Under the pieces are notes generated by a model, which saw only the letters and a program-made list of their open reading frames with translations, did no database searches and had not been told where the DNA came from. DNA of 14,203 nt from DATBSK01 sp964532485. GTDB taxonomy: Bacteria; Actinomycetota; Acidimicrobiia; IMCC26256; PALSA-555. The stretch spans positions 1-14,203 of the forward strand of contig CAZHKE010000067.1 in NCBI GenBank assembly GCA_964532485.1. Reading direction: 5' to 3'. Position numbers and translations under genes: made by a program. Shown one piece after another: positions 5,480 through 13,117 of this stretch (positions within the stretch are counted from its first letter, which is position 1; each line of letters opens with the position of its first letter).

Positions 5480-7359
5480 CCGGTCGGCTCGCGACGCTCG
5501 CGACGCTCGCGGTGCTCGGCGCGCTCGCCGTGGGCCCGAGCGCGCACGCGGCGCCCGAGCCGCTGGACGTGGTCGGCGTCGACGCGACGCGCGCTCCGGA
5601 GATGGGCATCGTCGTGGCGGCACCGCCCGCGCTCGCCGGCGTCGACCTCCCGCCCGAGTCGTGGTCGCTCCGCGAGGACGGCGAGCGGCGCACGATCCGC
5701 GTGACGCCGGTCTCGAACGAGGGCCTCGAGATCGTGCTCGCGCTCGACACCTCCGGGAGCATGGAAGGTGAGCCACTTGCCGCGGCGAAGGCAGCGGCCG
5801 TCGGGTTCCTCGACGGGATGCCCGCCGGGAGCCGCGGTGCCCTGGTGTCGTTCGACGACGACGTCGCCGTCGAGGCGGCCATGACCGACGATCGTGCTGC
5901 GCTCGCCCAGGCCGTCCGGGCGCTCGGCGCCCACGGTGAGACCGCGCTCTACGACGGTGTCGCGACCGCGGCGTCGCTGTTCACCGGCGGCGCGGACACC
6001 CGACGCGCGCTCGTCGTGCTCTCGGACGGGGGAGACACCGCGAGCACGGTCGGCGCCGCGGCGGCGCTCGAGGCCGTGTCTGGTGTCGACGCCAGCGGAT
6101 ACGTCGTCTCGCTCGTGACCCCCGAGACCGACACCGCCGCGCTGCAGCGGCTCGCCGACGAGGCGGGCGGCAAGGTGGTCGCCGCACGCGACCCCGCGGC
6201 GATCACCGACGTCCTGTCCGGCATCGCGACCTCGTTGACCAACCAGTACCTCCTGACGTTCGACGCCGAAGGTCGCAAGCAGAGCGTCGTCGCGATCAGC
6301 CTTCGTCGCGGTGACGTGGAGGCCGCGACCGAGCGCGTGGTCGAAGTGCCGACCGGTACGGCCACGACCGCGACTGCCCGCGCACCAGCGGTCCTGGTCC
6401 CCGACGCCGACGAGTCGTGGAAGCTCGTCGCGGGCCTCTCCGCCGCGGCGCTGGGGCTGCTCGCGCTCGGGTTGTTCGTCGTCTTCGGAAGGCGAGCGGG
6501 CGAGCGGCGGCAGCGCCGGCTCCCCAACGTGCGTCTGCGCCCACCTCGGCCGAGCGCCCTCGAGGGAGTCTCGGCGCGCGCCGCCACCTTCGCGCAGCAA
6601 TCGCTCGACCGGAGCGGTCGCGGCGCGCGCCTCAACGCGGCGCTCGAGCAGGCAGGCCTCGAGATAAGACCCGGTGAGTACGTCGTGCTCGCTTCGTGCG
6701 TGTCCCTCTTCGGGTTCGCCGTCGGCCTGCTGGCGACGGGGCTCATCGGGGCGCTGGTGCTCGCGGCGCTGGTCGCCGTGGGCTTCCGGCTCGCGCTCGG
6801 CTTCCTCGCTCGTCGCCGGAAGGCGCGGTTCGCCGACCAGCTCGTCGACACCCTGCAGCTGCTGTCGGGGAGCCTGCGCGCCGGCTACGGGATGCTCCAA
6901 GCGGTCGACGCCGTCGCCCGCGAGGCCGACTCGCCGACCGCCGAGGAGTTCCAGCGGCTGGTCATCGAGACGCGCCTCGGGCGCTCCGTGTCGGACGCCC
7001 TCCACGCGCTGGCCGAGCGCGTCGGCAACGAAGACTTCGAGTGGGTGGTGCAGGCGGTCGACATCAACCGTGAGGTGGGCGGTGACCTGACCGAGGTGCT
7101 CGACCGCGTCGCGGAGACCATCCGAGAGCGCGACCAGATCCGTCGGCAGGTCAAGGCGCTCAGCGCCGAAGGGAGGATCTCGGCGGTGATCCTCGTCGGT
7201 CTGCCGATCGGGATGGTCCTGTTCATCCGGGCGGTCAACCCCGAGTACCTCGGGGAGCTCACCGGCTCGCCGGTCGGAGTCCTCATGATCCTGATCGGTG
7301 CCGTGCTGCTCGTGCTCGGTGGCATCTGGCTCCGCAAGATCGTCCAGGTCAGGTTCTGA
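5476..7359 (+). CDS. tadB: Fusion of a secreted von Willebrand A domain with TadB platform protein
   Basis: A 627-residue protein made of two parts. The N-terminal half has a signal peptide (1 to about 26, ending AHAA) and a vWA domain with a full MIDAS metal site: DTSGS at 91-95, Thr156 in GETALYDG and Asp184 in LSDGGD. A helix at about 318-337 re-enters the membrane. The second half is TadB: membrane helices at about 403-446, the type II secretion F domain at about 452-565, and helices at about 569-587 and 603-622. Ordinary TadB is about 300 residues, so the vWA half is an addition. The reading frame is continuous, with no internal frameshift or restart with a good ribosome site that I see. 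The predicted layout puts the vWA domain outside and the F domain inside facing TadA. vWA domains typically bind ligands or matrix, so a role in adhesion or pilus sensing is plausible but inferred. Confidence 0.88.
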   Translation: MTGRLATLATLAVLGALAVGPSAHAAPEPLDVVGVDATRAPEMGIVVAAPPALAGVDLPPESWSLREDGERRTIRVTPVSNEGLEIVLALDTSGSMEGEPLAAAKAAAVGFLDGMPAGSRGALVSFDDDVAVEAAMTDDRAALAQAVRALGAHGETALYDGVATAASLFTGGADTRRALVVLSDGGDTASTVGAAAALEAVSGVDASGYVVSLVTPETDTAALQRLADEAGGKVVAARDPAAITDVLSGIATSLTNQYLLTFDAEGRKQSVVAISLRRGDVEAATERVVEVPTGTATTATARAPAVLVPDADESWKLVAGLSAAALGLLALGLFVVFGRRAGERRQRRLPNVRLRPPRPSALEGVSARAATFAQQSLDRSGRGARLNAALEQAGLEIRPGEYVVLASCVSLFGFAVGLLATGLIGALVLAALVAVGFRLALGFLARRRKARFADQLVDTLQLLSGSLRAGYGMLQAVDAVAREADSPTAEEFQRLVIETRLGRSVSDALHALAERVGNEDFEWVVQAVDINREVGGDLTEVLDRVAETIRERDQIRRQVKALSAEGRISAVILVGLPIGMVLFIRAVNPEYLGELTGSPVGVLMILIGAVLLVLGGIWLRKIVQVRF

Positions 7360-7369
7360 GGAGGCGGAG

Positions 7370-8299
7370 GTGGCACCGGTGGTCGCGCTCGGATCCGCGC
7401 TCGTGGTGGCCGCGATCACGCTGCTCGGATGGTCGGTGTTCGCGCCGCGCTCGACCCTCCGACTGGCACGTCGACACCCCCAGCTCCCGGCGCTTGACGC
7501 GGCTCCCACGGTCGATCTGCGCGAGGCGATGCTCGAGCGCTCGGCGCGAGAGCGCGTCGTCCGGCCCGGTGCCGAGGCGCTGGCGCGCACCGTTCGCCGC
7601 CTCACGCCGTCGGGGATGGTGCGCGCGCTCGAGTCGCGCCTCGCGCTCGCCGGACTCGAGACGACGTGGCCGATCGAGCGGACCCTCGCCGCGAAGCTGG
7701 TGCTCGGCGGCGTCGGCTTCGTGTTCGGGATGCTGTACCTGGCCACGAGCCGGTCGCTCGGTGGCCTGCTGTTCGCGACGGGTGCGACGGCACTGGGCTT
7801 CTTCGCGCCCGACATGCTCGTGTACCACAAGTCCGTCGAGCGCCAGGAGCGGATCCAGCGAGAGCTCGCCGACGCCCTCGACCAGATCACCATCAGCGTC
7901 GAGGCCGGGCTCGGGTTCGAGGCCGCGGTCGCACGTGCCGCGTCCTCGAACGACGGGCCCCTGGCCCAGGAGCTGAGCCGGATGCTGCAGGACGTCCGCC
8001 TCGGGATCCCGCGCCCGGAGGCGCTCCGACGCATGCTCGGTCGCACCGACACGAGGGACCTGCGCAGCTTCGTGCATGCCGTCTTGCAGTCCGAGCAGTA
8101 CGGGATCCCGATCGCGCAGATCCTGCGGGTGCAGTCGGCGGAGGTCCGTCAGCGCCGGCGGCAGCGGGCCGAGGAGACGGCCATGAAGGTGCCGGTGAAG
8201 ATCGTGATGCCGCTGATGCTGTGCATCCTGCCCGCGCTCTTCATCGTGCTGCTCGGGCCGGCCGCTCTGCGGGTCGCCGACGCGGGCCTCGGGGGATGA
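7370..8299 (+). CDS. tadC: TadC inner-membrane platform protein
   Basis: A 309-residue partner of TadB. It has an N-terminal helix (about 3-23), two helices at about 109-152, a type II secretion F domain at about 162-275 (with ALDQITISVEAGLGFEAAV and EQYGIPIAQILRVQ, typical of TadC), and a last helix at about 278-300. TadB and TadC together form the membrane base on which the ATPase TadA acts. The start is GTG 7370, chosen because GGAGG sits at 7360-7364, five bases upstream, directly after the tadB stop; an earlier in-frame ATG at 7298 would run through the end of tadB. The stop overlaps the peptidase gene as ATGA. Confidence 0.92.
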   Translation: MAPVVALGSALVVAAITLLGWSVFAPRSTLRLARRHPQLPALDAAPTVDLREAMLERSARERVVRPGAEALARTVRRLTPSGMVRALESRLALAGLETTWPIERTLAAKLVLGGVGFVFGMLYLATSRSLGGLLFATGATALGFFAPDMLVYHKSVERQERIQRELADALDQITISVEAGLGFEAAVARAASSNDGPLAQELSRMLQDVRLGIPRPEALRRMLGRTDTRDLRSFVHAVLQSEQYGIPIAQILRVQSAEVRQRRRQRAEETAMKVPVKIVMPLMLCILPALFIVLLGPAALRVADAGLGG

Positions 8300-8946
8300 G
8301 CGCGCCAGCGGTGATCCTCGCGGCGGGTCTCGGCCTCACCGCCGGGATGGTGCTCGAGGTGATCGTCGAGGTGGTCCCACGGCGCGTCGCCGTCGACTCC
8401 TGGTCGCTCGACGACGTGCACCCGGTTCGCGCCGGCGTGCTCTGCTTGCTGACCGCCGCGCTGTTCGGGCTCGCGACCGCGCGGGCGCCCTCCGGGTGGG
8501 AGCTCGCACCGCTGCTGCTGCTCGCGGCTGCGCTCGTCGGACTCTCCGCCATCGACCTCGAGCACCTCGTGTTGCCGAACCGGCTCGTCTACCCGACCGG
8601 CGCCGCGCTGCTCGTGCTGCTCGCCGCCGCGGCCGGTGCCGAGGGTGCATGGCCGGCGTTCGGGCGCGCCGTGCTCGCGGGCGGCCTCGCGGTCCTCGTG
8701 ATGACAGGGCTGGTGCTGTGCTCGCCGGGTGGCCTCGGCATGGGTGACGCGAAGCTCGCCGGCGTCGTCGGGCTGGCGCTCGGGTGGATCGGATGGGGCT
8801 CGCTCGTCGCCGGGCTGTTCCTCGCGTTCGCCGCGAGCGCGGTCGTCGGCCTCGTGCTCGTCGTCACGCGCCGCCGAACTCGCCACGACGCGCTCGCCTT
8901 CGGTCCCTTCCTCGCGCTCGGCACGCTGGTCGTGCTCCTGGTGTGA
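8296..8946 (+). CDS. tadV: Prepilin peptidase (TadV/CpaA type, A24 family)
   Basis: A 216-residue polytopic membrane protein with both aspartates of the type IV prepilin peptidase family: Asp87 in AIDLEHLVLPNRL and Asp151 in GMGDAKL (the GxGDxK motif). It should cut the leaders of Flp and TadE after the glycine. The first ~80 residues resemble a degenerate N-terminal domain of PilD (GLTAGMVLEVIVEVVPRR) but have no CxxC cysteine pairs, so the N-methyltransferase part is probably absent, as in TadV/CpaA enzymes. It is the last gene of the pilus operon and overlaps tadC by 4 bases. A perfect palindrome follows the stop, and the next gene is convergent. Confidence 0.9.
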   Translation: MSAPAVILAAGLGLTAGMVLEVIVEVVPRRVAVDSWSLDDVHPVRAGVLCLLTAALFGLATARAPSGWELAPLLLLAAALVGLSAIDLEHLVLPNRLVYPTGAALLVLLAAAAGAEGAWPAFGRAVLAGGLAVLVMTGLVLCSPGGLGMGDAKLAGVVGLALGWIGWGSLVAGLFLAFAASAVVGLVLVVTRRRTRHDALAFGPFLALGTLVVLLV

Positions 8947-8951
8947 GCCGC

Positions 8952-8967
8952 GCGCCGCCGGCGGCGC
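8952..8967. terminator. Palindrome between convergent operons, possible two-way terminator
   Basis: GCGCCGCCGGCGGCGC is a perfect 16-bp palindrome in the 56-base gap between the peptidase stop and the amidase stop, where a bidirectional terminator would sit. There is no T-run on either strand, so the role is inferred from position. Self-complementary GC runs also arise by chance in DNA this rich. Confidence 0.35.
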
Positions 8968-9002
8968 ACAGGTCGCCACGAGGTGTTGGCGCGCAGGGAG
9001 CG

Positions 9003-10445
9003 TCAGGCGAGAGAGGCCGGGTGACGATCGGCCCACGGCAGGGCCGCCTCGAGCTGGCTCGCGACGCGCAGCAGCACGTCCTCTCTTCCATAGGCGGCGA
9101 CGAGCTGCACGCCGATCGGCAGCCCGGCGTCGTTCCAGTGCAACGGCAGTGAGATGGCGGGCTGCCCGGTCACGTTGAACGGCATCGAGAAGCTGGTGAC
9201 GCTGGCGAGGCGAGCGAACATGTCGCCGGGGTCGACGTCGGGAGCGAGCCACCCGAGCGGGAACGGTGGCTGGGTCAGCATCGGCGTCACGAGGATGTCG
9301 TTGCCGTCGGCCCACCACCGCTGGAGGTCGCGCGCGTACCCCTGCGCCGCCTCGATCCCGGCGGCGTAGGCGACGGCACTCGTCGCCGCGCCCACGTCGG
9401 CGAGCATCGCGTTGAACGGCTCGAGGTCCGATGGCACCAGCGTCCGGCCGAGCTTGGCGCCCCACCGCGCGAGGTCGCCGGCGACGAAGACGCTGAACAC
9501 CGAGCCGATGCCTTCGGCGGCGCGCTCGTCGTCGAGCGCCTCGAGGTCCGTGGCGCCCACGTGGTGGCCGAGGGCCTCGAGCGCCCTGCCCGCGGCCTCG
9601 ACGGCGGCGACGCAGTCGGGGTGGGTGTCGGGCGAGAGGTCACCCGACCTCGTGCGGACGCCGATCCGCAGTCGGCCCGGGTCGGCGCCGACCTCGCTGG
9701 CGAAGGGCCGCGCCGGGGCGGGTGCCGTGTACGGGTCGCCGACGCCGGGCCCCGAGATCGCGTCGAGCACGCCGGCGGTGTCGCGCACCGATCTCGTGAG
9801 GACGTGCTCGTGCGTGGTCATCGCCCAGTACTCGCCGAAGTCGGGTCCGAGCGTCGAGCGCGCTCGCGTGGGCTTGAGCCCGACGAGTCCGCACATCGAC
9901 GACGGGAACCGGATCGAGCCGCCCATGTCGTTGCCGTGGGCGACGGCGACCATGCCCGACGCGACCGCGGCGGCAGCCCCGCCGCTCGAGCCGCCCGGGG
10001 AGCGCGTGGTGTCCCACGGGTTGCGCGTCGGCCCGTAGGCGAGCGGTTCGGTCGTCACCGACGTGGCGAGCTCCGGGAGGTTGGTCTTCCCGCAGATCAC
10101 GAAACCCGCGGCGCGGAACCGCTCGACGAGCCACGTGTCGGCGGGCTCGGTCCAGCCGGCCTCCTTCAGCACTCGCATGCCGCAGTGGTACGGGTCACCG
10201 GCGGAGTGCGCGACGGCGTCCTTCAAGAGGAAGGGCACGCCGCGGAACGGACCGTCGGGCAGGGCGGGATTGGCCGCGGCGCCCCGCGCCTTGTCCGAGA
10301 GGTCGTGGATCACCGCGTTGAGCGACGGGTTGCGCCCTTCGATGCGGGCGAGCGCGCTCTCGAGGAGCTCGTTCGGCGTGACGTCGCCGCTGCGGACCGC
10401 CGCCGCCTGACCGGTGGCGTCCATCCACTCGAAGTCGTCGCTCAC
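9003..10445 (-). CDS. Amidase-signature family hydrolase
   Basis: A 480-residue cytoplasmic-type enzyme of the amidase signature family (GatA, fatty-acid amide hydrolase and relatives), which hydrolyses carboxylic amides. The Ser-cisSer-Lys triad is complete: Lys75 in PFLLKDAV, cis-Ser153 in SPGGSSGG and nucleophile Ser177 in DMGGSIRFP. The spacing between the two serines (24) equals that in FAAH. Length is normal for the family. The substrate cannot be told from sequence. It is not clearly GatA, since no gatB or gatC lies beside it. The start is GTG 10445, which overlaps the upstream transglycosylase stop as GTGA. It is the last gene of a minus-strand operon and faces the pilus operon tail to tail. 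Confidence 0.9.
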   Translation of the reverse strand: MSDDFEWMDATGQAAAVRSGDVTPNELLESALARIEGRNPSLNAVIHDLSDKARGAAANPALPDGPFRGVPFLLKDAVAHSAGDPYHCGMRVLKEAGWTEPADTWLVERFRAAGFVICGKTNLPELATSVTTEPLAYGPTRNPWDTTRSPGGSSGGAAAAVASGMVAVAHGNDMGGSIRFPSSMCGLVGLKPTRARSTLGPDFGEYWAMTTHEHVLTRSVRDTAGVLDAISGPGVGDPYTAPAPARPFASEVGADPGRLRIGVRTRSGDLSPDTHPDCVAAVEAAGRALEALGHHVGATDLEALDDERAAEGIGSVFSVFVAGDLARWGAKLGRTLVPSDLEPFNAMLADVGAATSAVAYAAGIEAAQGYARDLQRWWADGNDILVTPMLTQPPFPLGWLAPDVDPGDMFARLASVTSFSMPFNVTGQPAISLPLHWNDAGLPIGVQLVAAYGREDVLLRVASQLEAALPWADRHPASLA

Positions 10446-11041
10446 CGGCTCTCCCTGGTCCCGGGCTCCGAGGCGCCGCGGGCTGCTGCGAACTCGCGGC
10501 GCAGCATCATGATGTCGTCCACGTAGTCGGCAGTCTGGGCGCTCACACCGTCGTTCGCCACCGACGTCGAGCCCTGCAGGTATGCAGCCACTGCCGTCGG
10601 GACGTCACCGTCGAAGCGCTCGATCAGCCCGCGGAGGTAGCGGGCGGTGAGGCGGATGTTGTCCTCGGCGTCGACCGGGTCGAGGTCCGGCTCACCGAGG
10701 AGCTCCGTCGCGACGAACGTGGCCGTCTCGGGCAGGAGCTGCCCGATCCCGACGGCGCCCGACTCCGCGTTGACGGCCGCCGCGTCCCACTGTGACTCCC
10801 GCCAAGCCAGCGCCTCGAGGAGCGCGACGGGGAGTTGCTCGTCGTGTGCAGCCCGTTCGAACGCGGGCGCGAGCGCGCGACGCGTCGGGTCGTGCACGAA
10901 GGCCGGCAGGCCAGCGGCGCGCGCACGGCGCGGCTCGGCGTCGCCACCGCCGAGGCTCGCGACTGCCACGACGCCGACGACGAGGAGAAACCCCGCGAGC
11001 GCGACGAAGAGACGGCGTCTGCGGACGTGCGGCGGCGTCAA
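10442..11041 (-). CDS. Membrane-anchored SLT-type lytic transglycosylase
   Basis: A 199-residue protein with Arg-rich residues 7-10, a membrane helix at about 11-30, and a soluble lytic transglycosylase (goose-lysozyme-like) domain at about 55-175. The catalytic Glu is E82 in WRESQWDAAAVN. The second motif is SGAVGIGQLLPETA, where the usual GLMQ reads GIGQ. The third is DAEDNIRLTARYLRGL with VAAYLQG (typical: AAYNAG). Such enzymes cleave the glycan strands of peptidoglycan outside the membrane. The start is a TTG at 11041 that overlaps the stop of the DUF3499 gene (TTGA). No better start exists before the membrane helix. It is coupled to the amidase downstream. Confidence 0.8.
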   Translation of the reverse strand: MTPPHVRRRRLFVALAGFLLVVGVVAVASLGGGDAEPRRARAAGLPAFVHDPTRRALAPAFERAAHDEQLPVALLEALAWRESQWDAAAVNAESGAVGIGQLLPETATFVATELLGEPDLDPVDAEDNIRLTARYLRGLIERFDGDVPTAVAAYLQGSTSVANDGVSAQTADYVDDIMMLRREFAAARGASEPGTRESR

Positions 11042-11403
11042 CCGGCGGCGCGGAAGGCCCGGGCCAGGAGCGGTGTGCTCTCGTCGGCTTCGGGTGCGGT
11101 GTCGCCGTCGTCGGGGAGCAGGGCTCGCTCCCGCCGCTGCTTGGCGGCCTTGGCGTCGAGCGGGACCGGGTGCTCCGGCGGTGGCTCACCCACGGTGACC
11201 GTGCCCGAGCGCAGGTCGCGCAGCTCCCAGTGGACCGGGGGCCGCAGGCGCGCCGCGTGCCGCTCGCAGAGGTCCCCGGCGGTGCCCGTCGTCGTCCGAG
11301 CCTCGGTGATCGCGTTCAACCACACGATGCGCGCCAGACCGTCGAAGTTGAACGCCGCGACGGCAGGTGCGCTGCAGGTCGGACGCGCGCAGTGTCGTTC
11401 CAC
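11038..11403 (-). CDS. DUF3499 family protein, probable zinc-ligand protein
   Basis: With the GTG start at 11403 this is a 121-residue protein. It carries the DUF3499-like layout known from actinobacteria: a CxxxxC pair near the N terminus (Cys5 and Cys10 in HCARPTCSAPAV) and, after a strand-rich middle, CxxH (Cys46, His49 in DLCERHAARL). These four residues could bind one zinc ion. The second half is charged, Pro-rich and probably disordered. The family has no established function. A start at 11499 would overlap the upstream gene and add low-complexity sequence, so I prefer 11403; its ribosome site is weak. The stop overlaps the transglycosylase start. Confidence 0.7.
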   Translation of the reverse strand: MERHCARPTCSAPAVAAFNFDGLARIVWLNAITEARTTTGTAGDLCERHAARLRPPVHWELRDLRSGTVTVGEPPPEHPVPLDAKAAKQRRERALLPDDGDTAPEADESTPLLARAFRAAG

Positions 11404-11455
11404 GACATCCGACGGTACCGCCGCCGCCCCCCGAACCCGCGGATGAGCCGCTGAG

Positions 11456-13027
11456 TCAGTCGCCGTCGGCGCGCAGCGCGGCGCGGGCGGCGTTCGCACC
11501 GCAGGCGCCGTGCACGCCGCCGCCGGGGTGCGCGCCTGCCGACGCGAGGTAGAGCCCGCGGATCGGGGTGCGCTCGCCGCCGCTCCGGTCGGGCAGCGGG
11601 CGGAGGAAGAGCTGCTGCCCGATCGACGAGGTGCCGCCTCCCACCGCGCCGCCGACCAGGTTGGCGTCGAGCGCCTCGAGGCTCGCCGGAGTGAGGACGT
11701 GACGGGCCTGGACGTTGCGGCGGAACCCGGGGGCTCGCCGCTCGATCTCGGTCTCGATGCGGTCGGCGACCCGCTCGCCGTCGCCGTTCGCCCACCGTCC
11801 GCTGATCCCGTCGGGCCCCGCGTCGCCGCGGACGAGCTGCGGCACGTGCATGTAGGCCCACGCCGCCTCGGTCCCGGCCGGGGAGCGGGACGGATCGGCC
11901 GTCGTCGTCTGTCCGACGATCACGAACGGGCGCGCGGGCACCCGATTCGCCTCGAGCTGGGCACCCGCGGTGCGGAGGTCGTCGATCGAGTCGACGAGGT
12001 GGATCGTGCTCGCGTGGCCGGCCGGCTCGGCGTCCCACGGGATGGGCGCATCGAGTGCCCAGTCGACCTTCACCGTCGCGTGGTCCCAGGTGAACCGCCC
12101 GAGCGCGCGTTGGTAGCGGCGCGGCAGGTGGCCGCGGCCGACGAGGTGGTTGTAGAGCGCCGGCGCGGACGTGTCGGCGACGACCGAGCGCCGCGCCCGC
12201 AGCTCACCGAGGCCGGCGACGTCGACCCCCCGGGCGCGCTTGCCGTCGATGAGCACCCGCTTCACCCGCGCGCCGCAGCGCACCTCGCCGCCGCGGTCGG
12301 CGAGACGCCGGACGAGAGCGTCGGACAGGTTGGCGGCGCCGCCCCGCACGACCGGGAAGCCGACGTCCTGCGCGAGGCAGGCGAGGAGCCATCCGTAGAG
12401 CGCGCCCGCCGGCGCCGACGCCGACAGGTCGGTGTGGGCCATGTTGCCGCCGAGCAGGAGCTTGCCCCCTTCGCCGTGGAACCGGCGCACGACGTGATCG
12501 AGCGATGCGACCGCGAGCCGGGTGAAGGTCAAGACGTCGCGCGGCCCGAGTGCCCGGGCGGCGTGCAGCGCGCCGCGGACCGGTGGGACGGGAGCCAGGA
12601 GCGCGGCCAGGATCGCAGTCCCGCCGCGGTCCCACGTGCGGTACATGCGCTGCCAGACCTTGCCGTCGCCGGGGGCGAATGCGTCGATCGAGCGCGTCGT
12701 CGCGTCCCGGTCGCTCGGGTCGACGAGCACGCAGCCGTCGGGCGCCGGGTGCGCGAGCGCCAGTGGCGCGTGCGACCACTCGACGCCGTACTCGTCGAGG
12801 CCGAGTGACTGCAGCACCGGCGAGGCGATCCCCAGCGGGTAGCAGGAGCTGCACACGTCGGCGCGAAAGCCCGGCGCCGCGAGGTCTGCGCTGCGCACCG
12901 CGCCACCGGGTGACGACTGCGCCTCGAGCACGAGGATCTTCCAACCGGCGTCGGCGAGCACGTTCGCGGCGACGAGCCCGTTGGGCCCCGCCCCGATCAC
13001 GATCGCGTCGGGATCATCGCCGCTCAC
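11456..13027 (-). CDS. FAD-dependent oxidoreductase, PYROXD2/phytoene-dehydrogenase-like
   Basis: A 523-residue flavoprotein. The N terminus has the dinucleotide-binding fold DAIVIGAGPNGLVAANVLA (GxGxxG at 12-17), the ribose-binding Glu35 and the PGGAVR motif (40-45). The C terminus has the second FAD motif GLYLASAGAHPGGGVHG. Across its length it looks like the PYROXD2 branch of phytoene dehydrogenase-like proteins (CSSCYPLGIASPVLQSLGL), which are often over-annotated as carotenoid desaturases. No other carotenoid genes are seen here, so I do not assign a substrate. GTG 13027 was chosen as start because it leaves a standard lead-in to the FAD fold. The longer frame from 13078 would translate the palindromic repeat. 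It ends 52 bases before the DUF3499 gene. Confidence 0.85.
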   Translation of the reverse strand: MSGDDPDAIVIGAGPNGLVAANVLADAGWKILVLEAQSSPGGAVRSADLAAPGFRADVCSSCYPLGIASPVLQSLGLDEYGVEWSHAPLALAHPAPDGCVLVDPSDRDATTRSIDAFAPGDGKVWQRMYRTWDRGGTAILAALLAPVPPVRGALHAARALGPRDVLTFTRLAVASLDHVVRRFHGEGGKLLLGGNMAHTDLSASAPAGALYGWLLACLAQDVGFPVVRGGAANLSDALVRRLADRGGEVRCGARVKRVLIDGKRARGVDVAGLGELRARRSVVADTSAPALYNHLVGRGHLPRRYQRALGRFTWDHATVKVDWALDAPIPWDAEPAGHASTIHLVDSIDDLRTAGAQLEANRVPARPFVIVGQTTTADPSRSPAGTEAAWAYMHVPQLVRGDAGPDGISGRWANGDGERVADRIETEIERRAPGFRRNVQARHVLTPASLEALDANLVGGAVGGGTSSIGQQLFLRPLPDRSGGERTPIRGLYLASAGAHPGGGVHGACGANAARAALRADGD

Positions 13028-13032
13028 CGGGT

Positions 13033-13117
13033 TGCGTCTCTCACCCGCGCATACGTGGGTGAGAGACGCACGTGCCACCTGCGTCTCTCACCGTGGAATG
13101 CGCGGGTGAGAGACGCA
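13033..13117. repeat. Pair of inverted 38-nt palindromic elements (BIME/REP-like)
   Basis: Element A is 13033-13070 and element B is 13080-13117, with a 9-base spacer (CGTGCCACC). Each starts TGCGTCTCTCACC and ends GGTGAGAGACGCA, giving perfect stems of 14 bp (A) and 13 bp (B). The reverse complement of A equals B at 33 of 38 positions; all five differences lie in the loop, so B is an inverted copy of A. The pair fills nearly the whole 90-base gap between two minus-strand genes, ending exactly at the mmsA stop codon. Confidence 0.9.

Noticed and set aside
4849..8052. Open frame of about 1067 codons on the minus strand, antisense to tadA, tadB and tadC
   Set aside because: It is a GC-bias shadow. 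The plus strand carries clear catalytic motifs throughout, while the minus frame gives low-complexity Arg/Glu/Asp-rich sequence with no domain I recognise.
11456..13027. Assignment as a carotenoid (phytoene) desaturase, crtI
   Set aside because: The sequence resembles the PYROXD2 branch and no crtB, crtE or other carotenoid gene is nearby, so a specific substrate is not supported.
13028..13078. Longer N terminus for the FAD oxidoreductase starting at GTG 13078
   Set aside because: The extra residues are encoded by the palindromic repeat, and the FAD fold starts normally after GTG 13027.
13033..13117. CRISPR array
   Set aside because: Only two units are present, they are palindromic and in opposite orientation, and the spacer between them is 9 bases. 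This does not fit a CRISPR array.
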